Source: Rhynochetos jubatus | Lineage: Eukaryota > Chordata > Aves > Eurypygiformes > Rhynochetidae | Length of the DNA stretch: 64,000 bases | NCBI GenBank assembly: GCA_027574665.1 | Contig: CM050690.1 | Location: 73,203,433-73,267,432 of the forward strand | Direction of reading: 5' to 3' | Shown: positions 11,601 through 23,600 of the stretch, in pieces | Position numbering within the stretch: the stretch's first letter is position 1 | Layout of the letters: the number at the start of each line of letters is the position of its first letter | Notes under the pieces: generated by a model | What the model was told of the DNA's origin: nothing | What the model saw: the letters and a program-made list of their open reading frames with translations, nothing else | Database searches by the model: none | Position numbers and translations under genes: made by a program

Positions 11601-14600
11601 GAGAGAGGTGTCAAAGACAGCTGAATACAGACTTTCCAGGGACCTGGCTGGGCTGACTGTGGTCCTAGCAGGAAATGGAATAGCATTTCTACCTGCAGCA
11701 TTCATCCTTCACTTCACCTGACCACATCCACAGTGTCCCTGCCCCCCGCTTTGTTATCAGGTTTCACTCCCAGGGAGAGGGTTGGGAACAGGATTTGTGG
11801 CCCCAGTGAGATAACAAATTCACACCGCAGAGAGGACTTGTACCTTACGTCCATCCCCTTTGCCTAGCCTTCATCATCGCGACAGCCCTAGCTTTTGCTC
11901 TTAGTGATAGCCTGAAACAGACAGTTGTCTTCTGCTCCATAAAACCAGGATGCCTTCTCTTGCCACACTACTCAGTCCAAAGGAAGTCTAGTCTCCTGCC
12001 TGCTCCAGGGAGAAGTGCTGACTGCCCACGCAGAGCTGGGAAGCGGCTGCTGTCAGCCCCCGAACCCGCCAGAAGATACTGGGCTGGAGTTCTTTCAGGG
12101 CACGGGGCCCTGCGCTGAGCACAGGCTGAGCCAGCAGCACTCAGGGATCCAGCAGGTTGAGGGTGTCTGTCTCACTGTGCTCTCAGCACTTAGCCATGCT
12201 GCTTCCACGCATCAGGCAGCTTGGTCGTGCTGCTGGGTTATCTGCACGCTCTAGAAATGCTTCTGGTTGAAAAAAACAAGACACATCCAGTGAAATCTGC
12301 TTTTTGTTTGTCAGGAGGTTTTCCTTTCCATTTCTTTCAATTTCCCATGCCTGAAAGGTTTCAGCTAAGTCTGCACATCTCCAGCTGCACAAAGCTCTCA
12401 GGCACTGGGCAGGGAACACAGAAATCTGGGGAGGGTTAGAGCTGATCTCCTGCGGGTAGACTGAGGGATCTGCAGCTGACGGACCTCCAGACCAAGCAGC
12501 TGCAGCTGGGATGGACATGGCTGGCCAGGCTCAGGTGGAAGGAGCTGCACGGACCTTGGACTGCCAGCTGGGACTTCCCGGCTGCACTGGGGCTGCGTAT
12601 AGCCTAGTCCTTCAGGTCAGAGAAGAGGGGAGCTGCCCAGGCTGAGAGACCAACAAGAGAAACCTATGTCCCTCCCATCCTCTGCACTGTGCAGAATGTG
12701 GCCCCCACTGCAGCCCACAGCCCTCAGGCTCTTACCTTCATGGTTGTAGAGGTGGTTGAACCAGAACTCCAAGGACCGGATACTGCAGGAAGGAAAAGAG
12801 GGCAGGAAAAAAAAATTGATCCTTGATTCACTCACTTTATCCTCACTGTTCTACAAAAGAAAGTGGGGCTGGAAAAGGGCGTTTACACAGCACGAACCTG
12901 TGCTCCTCAAGACCTTGTGAAAGGACAGTGTCTCGCTCCCATCAGCATCCACTGACCACAGCCACCCAGACTGTCACAGAGCCACCCAGTTTGCTTTACA
13001 TGAGGCACTGTGCAACCCTAACAACCATGTTTCCAGCACGTTTCCTCCCCATTTAGCTCCTACGTCCTTGGCGGAGCTTAGATTTGCTGGGAAGTGCTCA
13101 CATGGAAGAGGCAAATCATCTACAAAGGTAAGACCATTGCCACAGGTTCGGCCCAAAATATTCTGTGCCAGCAGAGGGGAGCTGGGCCACCCTGAGTGTG
13201 GAAAGCTGGGCAGAGCCTGCTCCTGCTTATAGGGGTCCTGCAACATCTGGAGACCTTGGCGACTCTGTTGCCACTGCCAGAGCTCTTGCTGACCACTGGA
13301 GAGGATCAGGGAAATGCCAACCTAGCAGCACTCATCCCTTTGCTGGCAAAAAGACATCGCTGCTGCCTTCTGTTTAACATTAAGTGTATTGTGCACACTC
13401 CCTATCCAACCTGGAAGGGCCAGCCTTGAGTCCTGGACTAGGGCAATTTCTCCTTCAGAGTCTCGTGCCCTGGGATTCACTGCAGCTCCAAGAAGCAGTG
13501 ATTTAATCGGGGATTTCCAGGAGTAATTTATGCATATGTTATGTCTAACCTTGTATGAACCCTTACAGAGAGACTCTTCCCACCTAATGTTTTGGGGCTA
13601 AAAGAATCTGACAATGTTCTTCAGCAGGCTACAGCCAACCCCTTCTCGTTCCTGGCCTGGTAGGGTAGGTTTTGAACCTTCTGGAGTTCCCAGAGGCTCA
13701 CAGCTTTTTCCTTCCCTCCCCAAAGATGGGCAGTGGCTTCCCAGATTTCTTATGGCTTTTCATTGGCCGCTCTGCCTGCCTGCCGTCAAGGAGCAGCTTG
13801 GGCTGCCAGCCCTGGACAGTGAGATGCAGCCAGCCCCGGGAGCCTGCTTACTTGAGGAGGCCAAAGATGAACGCGTTGAACCTCATGGTATGGTTGGTGA
13901 GCTCCGTGTACTGGCTGATCTTGCTATAGAGGCTGTGCAGCAACTTGGTAGAGGGGCCTACGGAGAGAAGCAAAAAGCTGAGATTAGTTGTGGTCAACAA
14001 AGCCAAAATGGCACCAGCAGAAGGAGCATCAAGTGAAGATAGACGCTGGCCAAGTGCCCATGCCTGTATGTGCACTGCCCCTCCACCAAACACCAAGATG
14101 AGCTCACTCCATCCCAACAGATATACGCCACAAGGGAGATGGGCTGTGCTCTGTCCCAGACTGCCACTCCAAAATTTTGCGAGAGTTTTCAATACCACAA
14201 GGACCCGCCTCCCACACTTCAAGGACAATCGCAGCCCTTGGCTCAAAATCAGCAGGTGAACAGAATATTGTGGCGGGTGGTTATAATCTGGGCTGTCTGC
14301 AAACAGAGAGATGGACATTTGTCACAAACAGGCTAGGAGGCTTCCAGCTCTGGATGTGAGCTCTTCATGACGCAGAAATCAGTGTGGCCCTGCCACCTCT
14401 AACCTCAGAAAGGAGTTCTCCTGGATGGTAGCCATTGCCACAGTCCAGGGAGCAGACTGGTACTAGCAGAGGGTGCAGGTGTTGTGGGTGTTCTTGAGCC
14501 AAGTGAGCTGTGTGTGAGAATTTCCTTACAGACCAGGCTACAGCACAACTCTGCCTTATACTGTAGCTGTGCAGAGCTAAAGATGAAGGTCTAGAAACAT

Positions 14601-17600
14601 CCTGGAAACGTAGAGGGGAGAAAGGGACATTCCTTCTCTTTTTCTTCTTTTTGTCATGGCTAGGGCATGTTACAGGAGAATTTGGGAACTTCAGGGGAAA
14701 TGACAATAAATACTTGGGCAGAATAGAGCAGTGGGTCTCCCATCTTGCAAGAAAAGGTCAAGGTGCACCCTGTTTTGTGCAGGGAGATGGGCATTATGCC
14801 GCACAGCCATCCTTACAGTCAGCCTTCCCCAGCACCTCCCAGCCACAACAGGGCAGTTCCGCAGAGTGCTGGGCACCGCTGCACACCCTCCATACCCAGC
14901 TGGGTGGATGCCTCCACCACGCTCCAGGGGATGTTCCTCCTCTGGCCGATGATCATGTCCAGGACGTAAGCCTTGAGCCCATCACTCAGAATGTCCCGGA
15001 CAGCGGGGCACAGGTATTTCAGGATGAGATGCCCCACGTTGGGGCTCACGGAGCTGTTCCCAAGTTTGGCCTAAGGGACAACAGGCAACAGGGAGAGTGC
15101 TGGTCACTGCTGTACAATGAACAGAAGTATGCAAACAGTCCAGCCCCACTTGCCTGCCACAGACACCCAGCAGGAAATATCCAGGCTACAATGATGCTCA
15201 GCAGCTCCTTGGCCAGGCAAGCTCTTCCCCTTCACCCCTGCTGCCTGATCCACCAGTTCTGGATTGCTCCCTGCAAGGTCTGCCCCAGGCTGGGATGAGG
15301 CAACAGCTTGGGAAGACAATATCCCAGCTTGGGAAGAGGATAACACAATTAGAAGGGACGCCTGGTACTGCCTACAGATAAAACAAGGCTGACCTGCTGG
15401 AGGAAGGAAAGAGTAGGGGATTTTTCTGCTGCTGTAGATTTTCTTGTTGCTATTTTTGAAGCAGGAAGCAGCAAGCCACATAGGAACTACCAACACCAAG
15501 GGGTTAAGAAACTCTTAACTCAGTGACATGCCGAGCTGTAATTCCTAGGGATTACTATAAATAAACAGGGTGAGGGCAAAATGGATGGACAGAGCTCAGG
15601 TTGAGGTGAGGAGGCACATAAGAGCCCAGCATCAGCAGAGCGGGGACATATCCTGCTCCATATGGCTTTTGAGGGGACTATCCCAGAGGGTCAGCCCCAG
15701 GCCTCGCACATCACGTTGGTGGTCCCAGGCAGTTGTGTTTGGGGCACAGATTTTTCCAGCTGAGCTGGAATTATACTGGCCACTGGCATGGGTCCACAAA
15801 GGCCCTGAACTGAGACTGAACTTCTGGGTCAGGCATAATCCTGTTAGATCCACTGAGCGTGGGAGCATCAGGGACGGGTGCTGCCTTTTGACAGGTGAAT
15901 GCTCAGCCCCTGGCACAGTGACGCACAACGAAACCTGGGTCAACACCACAGTGTTGTTTGGTAAGTAAAGTGATGGGGGAATGTTGCAATTACTCCCCAA
16001 ACCAACACCGCAAGAATAGAAAATTCACAGTGAAGTCTTAAAAACCTGTGGGAACACCAACAGCTCCAGTAACGCTGCACAGCAACCTCTGCATCAGCAA
16101 CAATTGTAATGAGGGGCAAATTACCCTGGGCTCTGAGAGGAGACTGAATGGGCTTGGAATCTGTCCCAGTCAGGTTTCTCCTTGGGGATGGCAGTCCAGG
16201 GAAGCTGTCATATCCAAACAGTGTCACTTTGCCGATCCAGAGTCTCCTGACTGCAGCAGAGCATTCAGCATTGAGAGGAGGCACCACAAACATGCTGGGT
16301 GTCACAGGACTGCAAATAAACAGAAGCAGCTTTGCTCTGCTTCTGTGTGATTCCAGAAATGGGAGACAAGGGGAGCACAGGCCAGAGACAGCCAGCAACC
16401 TAGACACACTCTGCAGCTAGAGGGTTCATGGTATGGGCTATAGGGGATACCCACCTGCCCCAGGTGGGCAATGACGTGTTTTTTATCATTATGGTGCCCT
16501 GTGACACATGGAAGGATGGGGAACACTGCACTGTGTGCTCGCACCAGTGCCAGAACAGAATCAAGGCACGTGGGAGACACAACTCTCCACTGTATGAGAA
16601 GAAAGCGCCGGTGTACTGCATCAGACCAGAAGTCCAGCTAGCCTGATATTCCTCCTTATACAGAGCCGTAAGTACATACGAAAGAGTCAAACCAGAGCAA
16701 CCATCTGTAATACTTGCCCTTAATACTCTGGCAGCCTACAGCTACTTTAAACTCAGAGACTACCTAAGCTGGACATTATTCCTACGTGTTTGGTAGACCC
16801 CAGTGAATTTCCCTTCCCTGTGTTTTTCTAATCTTCCCTTAAATCCACGTACTCTTAGCACCCTCAGCATCATGCAGCAAGCAAGAATTGTCATGTATTT
16901 ATTATCTGCTGCATGGCGTATCAATGCCTTTGCTTGGTTTGTTCTCGGTACTCCTGCCTTCATTGGATACCCTGCAGGTCTTGACTGGAAGAGAAAGGAG
17001 AGGCAATCTTTCTCCATCTTCTCCGCATCACTCAGGATGTTGAAAACAAGACATACCTTCACCCCTGGATCCCTGCTGGTTCCAAAGTGAGCCACAATCA
17101 GGTCAACAGCAGTGTTGATTGCCTTCACCAGACCTGGAGGGAAAGAGCGAATCACAGAGCTGCCTGAGGGTCAGGACAGACCCTGAACAACTACTTCCCA
17201 AAGAAATCAGGCAGGGGCATTTCAAGCCCATGCCAGCGCAGGTGCCCTCCCTGCCAAAATCATGTGAAGCCCTTCCTAACTCCTCACCAAATCTGTCCTT
17301 GCTGGTTCTATCACGCACCTATCAACCCATCAGTAGGACAACCTGTAGAAAAGGCTGAAGCATAAGACACCCTGTCAATGTGCCCAAGGGACATGGACCA
17401 TCACCCTCATACACCATCCCTCGAGGAAGCAGAGACGGGGTCTGAGGCAATGAGGGTAGCAGGGCAGAAGCCATCCATTTGGCAAGCTACGTAGTGACTT
17501 TCAGTAACAAGCCAGCAGTGGGTGATCTGACATCTGTATCAGTATGCTGCAAGAACAGGAGTGGAATAGAAAGGAACGGTGCCATCTGATAATCAGCAAC

Positions 17601-20600
17601 ACGTAGCTGGCAAAGGAATTGGAACCTTTCTGCAAATCCCTTGCCTCTGAAATGACACAGAGTCAGCCATCAACAACCCAGTCCCCAACCCTAGCATGGG
17701 TCTCATCACAGCCTGCTTTGGAATCCTTTCTCCCACCCTTTTATAAACAATTTACCATGTAGGACCCAACGGACCTTTTACATAAATTACAAAATCTCAG
17801 GCTAGAATATCTGCAACATCACACAGATACACAGGTCTACCCTTGTTCAGAGACATGGGTGGCAGCATGAACTGCCTTAGGGTCGCATTCCCGTGCCTGC
17901 CTGCTCTCTCTGCCCTTTTGTGTGGAATTAAGATCCTTTTTAATCATACTCTCCAGGACCAGCAGCTCCAACATACTCCGTGGCACACTGCATGATGCAG
18001 AGACTACAAGAACCTGCTGTGGAAACAGCCATCAGTCCACGGGGACGAGTAGGTGTGATGCTAGAGTAGAGAAGGGCAGGGGAAGAAACCATTATATCTA
18101 CAGTGAGGAGACAGACAGAAGCTTTGTTCACCTTCTGCTGTGCTATGCCACGCTCCTGTCCACGAGAGACACACGGACTCACCCTTCTTCTGCAGCAGGT
18201 CGATGGAGATGGACTCTGTGTTGCCATCTGGGGAGAGGCAGAATTCAGCAGGGGGTTTCTCAGCTAGTGAGAAGTAGTCAGGGAAGAAGTCCGTGTAGGT
18301 AAGCTGGAGTTGCCTCATAGACTGTCCTGCAGGGCCAAGACAAGGTGGAGAAAGGTCAGTCCCAAGCCCTTAAACCAAAGCCACTCCCGCAGTGTTGGCT
18401 TCTCCCAGAAGCAACCTGCACCTGCAGCAGTCTTCACCCCAGCCTGTCCCGTGGCTGGGACAGCCACACTACAGGCTTGTTCCTCTCCCGACAGCGGTCT
18501 GCAACGTGAACCTGTACAGTTCAGCCCCACAGCCCACCCAACACCTAGCCCCAGGTTGATCAGGGGGCCATGGACACTGGAAGATGCTGTGGGAAGTTCC
18601 CCTTGTGGGCTGGTGCTAAGGGAAACCTTGCTGCACCGGATAGCCTCAGAAAATGGGGTCAAAAGTAGAGCACAGAGAGAATCCCTGCTTGTCACGCACA
18701 CGCGTGCACAGCCAACAGGCTACATGTCTTCTGCCTGTCCCCTGGGATGGCCTCTGTTTTCAAGGAGTGACTTCTGCAGCAGCTCTTTCACATGCTCCAT
18801 TTTCCACCTGGTTGATTCCCCAGCTCTGTGCTAGGCATCCTTCCGCAAAGGAGGGATGAAAAAACTGGGCTGGCAGCGTGAAGTGTAGCGCTTTGGGGAA
18901 TTCCCTCCACGACTTGAGGCTGGCCCAAAGCACGCTCTCCCTCCCACAGACAGACCTCTCTGAGGACTCACAAAGGTTCAGCCAAAAGCAGCTTGCCCCT
19001 CTCAGCCCTTCCTGCATGGGTTTTGGAGGACAGAGAAGACCTTAAGGGCCAGGCATGGAGAAGACACAGCCCCACAGAGCCCTACAGATGCATAACCCCT
19101 CCTGCCTAGAGCAGGCAAAGCAGTGATGAAGCCACGCTGAACCTCAGCCCCACGGGACACTGAACCCCGAGCCCCCAGGTTACCCCCCAAGAACCCCCAG
19201 CAGAAAGGTGGTGCGCACCGTTCAGCTTGCAGTGGAAATGGCTGGTGTTCAGAGTGCCAGGGAGCTCAAAGATGGGGTTCCCCCGGTTCAGCCGAGGCTC
19301 TTGCTGCCTCCTGTCTAGGCTGCCTGCTAAGCCGGGCAGCACCGAAATGCGGTCCAGACCCAGGGGGTTCCTCCGCCTGTACTCCCGCCACTTCAGCGCT
19401 TGGGGAGAGAGGTGGTTCGCTAGGATGCCGCAGGCAGCGAGCACCAGGCAGGAGGATGGGAGCAGACAGAAGGACGTGAATGGGAAACGGGGGGGAGAGG
19501 GTGAGAAAGAGGAAGGACAGAGAAAGAGAAACAGCACATTAGTTAGGAGTCCAGCAGCGTTTCAGGACGTTAGCACACAAACACGGAGGGAGGCGGAGGC
19601 CACAGCCTGGCAGGACAGGAGCCTGTGTTGGCCCCGTGGCTGCAGGCATAGAGTGAATACGTTTGGGGTATGAGCACCTGGCATGGGGTGCTGTAAGCAG
19701 CCCACGCTGCCCTCTCCAGAGACACAGCATAGGACTTGGGACTGGGGGGACATGCTCTTAGTGCAGGACATTCTTTTGCAGGCAAAGTGATGGTGGGGGT
19801 TGCCAGGCACTGCAGCACCCAGATGGAATTTTGCCCCGGGTTGTGGCTATAAGGGAGGGGGGTACTATAGGGAGCAACCATAGCCATAGGGAGCCAGAGG
19901 TGCTCCCAACGGGCACATCCTGGCAGATGGGTACCTACCATTGAGGGGCCGTATTCCCATGCTGCTCAGGGCACCAGAGCTGCTGGTCTCACTGCCACTT
20001 CTCCAGTGGGGATCTGTGTGGCCTCTCACTCTGCTCATGGACATATCACCCACCGACAGGGGCAGGAGGGATCCACTGTGGAGTCGGTATTCAGAGAGTG
20101 GCGGATTTGGCTCCAGCGGTGCCTCCTTCTTGGGAACCGGCTTGGGATTCTCCTTTTGCCTCAGGGCATCAGCTTTGGTGGCCTGGGAGGGCTGCATGGC
20201 ACTGACCGCAGGGGAAGACCTGGTGGGAAGCAGGCCGGCGGAGATGGGGCAGGACCTGCTCCTCGGGGGCTGGCTCTCTCCGGTTCTCTCCACGGTGGGC
20301 GAGGAAGAGGAGTCCACGCTTTGAAAGAAAGGCACGTTGCATCGCACAGGAGAGTAACTCCCCAGAGGGGACGGCCGGGTTGTCTCAGGCCCAGGCTTCT
20401 TCATGCAGCCATCATTTCGGGAAGCAGCTCCATCGGCTGAGCGCTGGATCAGGAGTGTGCTGTGGGCTTGGCTTCCTGCCGCCGCCGATTGCTCCGCCAA
20501 GGAGGCTGACGACTGGGAATTGGAGGAGATCTGCTGGTTGGCAGGCCGGTTGCTGGATAAGCTGTAGAGCTGTGAAAGGCTGGAAGCAAAATGGCTGTGC

Positions 20601-23600
20601 AGGGCACGGGCCTTGGGTGGCTTGCTGAAATGGTGCTGGAAAACAAAGGGCTGGATGGGCAGAGTTGTGGGACGCTGGTCCTTGCTGTAGCGTACCACAG
20701 GCTTGGTGTCTGTACCACCACCTTCGGGGACAGAAAAGGGAACAAAGCGTGAGGACAGGCAGGGGGACAAACATCAGCAGCCTGGCAGATTGCAGGCAAA
20801 AGGGAATGTGCTCTCAGCTGCAGGAGGAAGAGGATGATTTAGAGTGACACAGGCAGCGTGGTTCATGTCCGACCTGGTTACACACATCCTGAGCTGGCAT
20901 GGTAAAGATATGTGGCCCCAAATACAGAGTTTCCAGCTGCTGACAGCTGTCTGGAACTGTAGGGCACTGCACTGGGGACTTCTCTCTTCTGGCAGGTTCA
21001 CCAGCTTCCCATCCCTTCCACATCTCTTGCACTCAGGGCAGCACAAGTTGTGGCCCCAAGTGCCTGCCCCTGCCCTGGCTCTGCCTGCACAGTTCCACAA
21101 AGACAAGGCCCAATGCACTGTGGTACAGCAAGATTTCTTATCCCATAGGACCATCCCCTCCTCAGGCACCACTCACCTCGCCCAGCCAACAGCACTGCAG
21201 CTCTGCATCCCACATCACACACAGTGCTGTTGGAAAGGCTGCTTGCTTCCCCTTCTCCCTCCCTTCCTTATCCCCTGTGACTGTTCCTGCTCTGAGCACA
21301 TAGCTTCCTTCCTCCTCCTGCCTGTACCAGATCCAAGCAGGACACTCCCATCCAAACCGGGATCACAGCAGAATTAGGAGAGATTCCAACCCCGGAAAAG
21401 GCAGGTCTGCTCAATCAGGGACTGACAGGGATGTCCTAAGCAGTGTGCAAGGCTGATCTATGTGTGCCTGCAGCTCCTGGTGAAGCCACAATATCCTGAG
21501 TGACACAGCGGAAGCGTGACATGCTGTGTACAACACAGACAGCACTGGGTGCACACCTGGGCTGACCGGGATCCTTGATCACCAGCCACACCGCATCCCA
21601 GTGCAGCCTGGCAACTTCTGCCCTGCCTCTGCCCCGCTCCTCCAGCCCACGGTAAACCCTGGGACACAGCACCTGTTCCAAGCACAACCCTAAAGTTAAC
21701 TGCTGCCTGTGGGGTGTGCCAGGCCTCTCTCCCTGTAGCTAGCCTTTGGCAGGGCTTGCTTTCCCTCTAGCCCCTTCTCAGACCCTCTAGGCTGGCACGC
21801 TGCTTTCAGCTGGCACAAGGCAGCTTTGCCTCTCCAGCTGCGGGCAGGAGCTTTCCACACAGGGCTAATGCCTGTCTTGCTGACACAGTGCAGAGGAAGG
21901 GACTGCAGGCTGGGGTACAGAAACTGCTGGGATATATTATCCTGAGATAATAATCCTGACCCCTTCTCCCTGAGTAATTCTTGCTCCTTCCTCCCTCTGC
22001 AAACCAAGAAGGATGCTCCCAGCAGAGACCTGCCTTCCCTGCCATCCCACAACCTGCCCTCCCTGCCATCCCACAGTAAGTGCGTGTTCAAGACTCAATC
22101 AGCAAACATGACAAGACATAAAAAGCTCTTGCTCCAAAGGCCAAAATTAGTCCCACACCTGCCACTGCAATGAGTGACATGTTCTTCTCATCTCCTGCCA
22201 GAAATCTTCAGGGCATTAAATGGAGACAGTCAGGTTCTTGGCATGGTAGGGACTATCTACTGCAGCAGTCTGCTCAGAGCCCCGTTTTAGACAGGCTCTT
22301 AACTGTGAAGCAGGTAGAACTGTCTAGAGCAGAGACAGAGGTCTCCTGCCATGCTGGAGAAATGGCCATACCTCTGATGGGGCTGTCACACAGCTTCCTC
22401 ACCAGGACAGGTAAAGGCACCATCAAGGGGGAAAGCAACTCCTGTGTTACAGGCTTTCCCACAGGGGCAGCTGGGACAATGACCCTCCAGAACCTTTGCT
22501 GCAATCCAGGGCATTGTGGAGGATATGGCCAGGATATTGCAGCACAGACACAGCTCCTCTAATCTCTGCAGGCCTCATGCTGTAAGTCCCAGCAGAGACC
22601 ATCTGAGCTCCCTGACCCTGCGTTGAGAGCACAGCACTAGCTATGCTTCCTCCCTCTCCACCTCTGCCCAGCGTAGCTCCGAAGAAGAAAGGCTAAAATC
22701 TCCTCAGTCATCCCGTTCCCTTTGCCTGCTGGGAACATGAGTCTGCTGAGCACCTTCACATGAGTCTTAGGAGCTAAAGGCAGGTGGTTCTCATGGAATG
22801 GGGGAGTACAACACCCTGGAAGGGAGACAATCCTCCAAGCTGCACAGACCCCTAAGTGCAAATCCCATGTCCTCTCACAATGTGTGAGGTTTGCACAAAA
22901 CCTCAGGAGGCTTTACGAGTACAAGGACAAGACACTTGCACTGATCTGGGTCTGAAATACGCACAGCAGGGCTTTGTCCCAGGGAGTAGCAGACGAAGAA
23001 ACAAACCGCACAGGCATTGCCATGCAGACTCCTCATGTCCCAAAAAGCGGCCTTTCTTTTTACTTTTCCATTCTGCCTAGTTTGGTTCCTTACCGTCTGC
23101 TCGGGCTCTAACATCTCTTTGTCCGTGGCCACTGGCAAAGCCACCTGAGAAGCTGGCATCTGACTCCGTCAGCAGGGAGAGAGAAGCTTGCTCACCTGCC
23201 CCATGCCCACTGGGGACCTTCTCGCCGGAGACCGAGTCTTTGGTGGAACACAAAGCCTGGCCATCCCCAAAAGTGTGATTTAAACAGAAGCCCTCGCAGC
23301 TCCGGTTCAGGCCGTGAACAAAGGGCATGGGTGGAAGACTCTGGCTGCGGCGAGCTCTTTCTTCAAGGAAGGTTGGGCAATCCCGCTGTGTCTCGGGGAT
23401 AGGGGAGAACTCCAAGGAGGAATCACCGCTGGACCGGAGCGGTGGGGAGGTGCCATTCTTTTTCCTGCCTTTAGCCAGTTCGGCAAAAGAAGTCACTCGC
23501 TTTGGAGGGGAGCTCTGGATGGGTATTGCTGGACTGTCACTCAGCTTGACTGGACAGCTCACCATGCGCTCCAAGGAGCCCAGCCTGCTGCTGGGGCTCC

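Noticed and set aside
15538-15556. Near-palindrome GTAATTCCTAGGGATTAC
   Set aside because: Short and imperfect, inside an intron, with no repeat or splice role seen.
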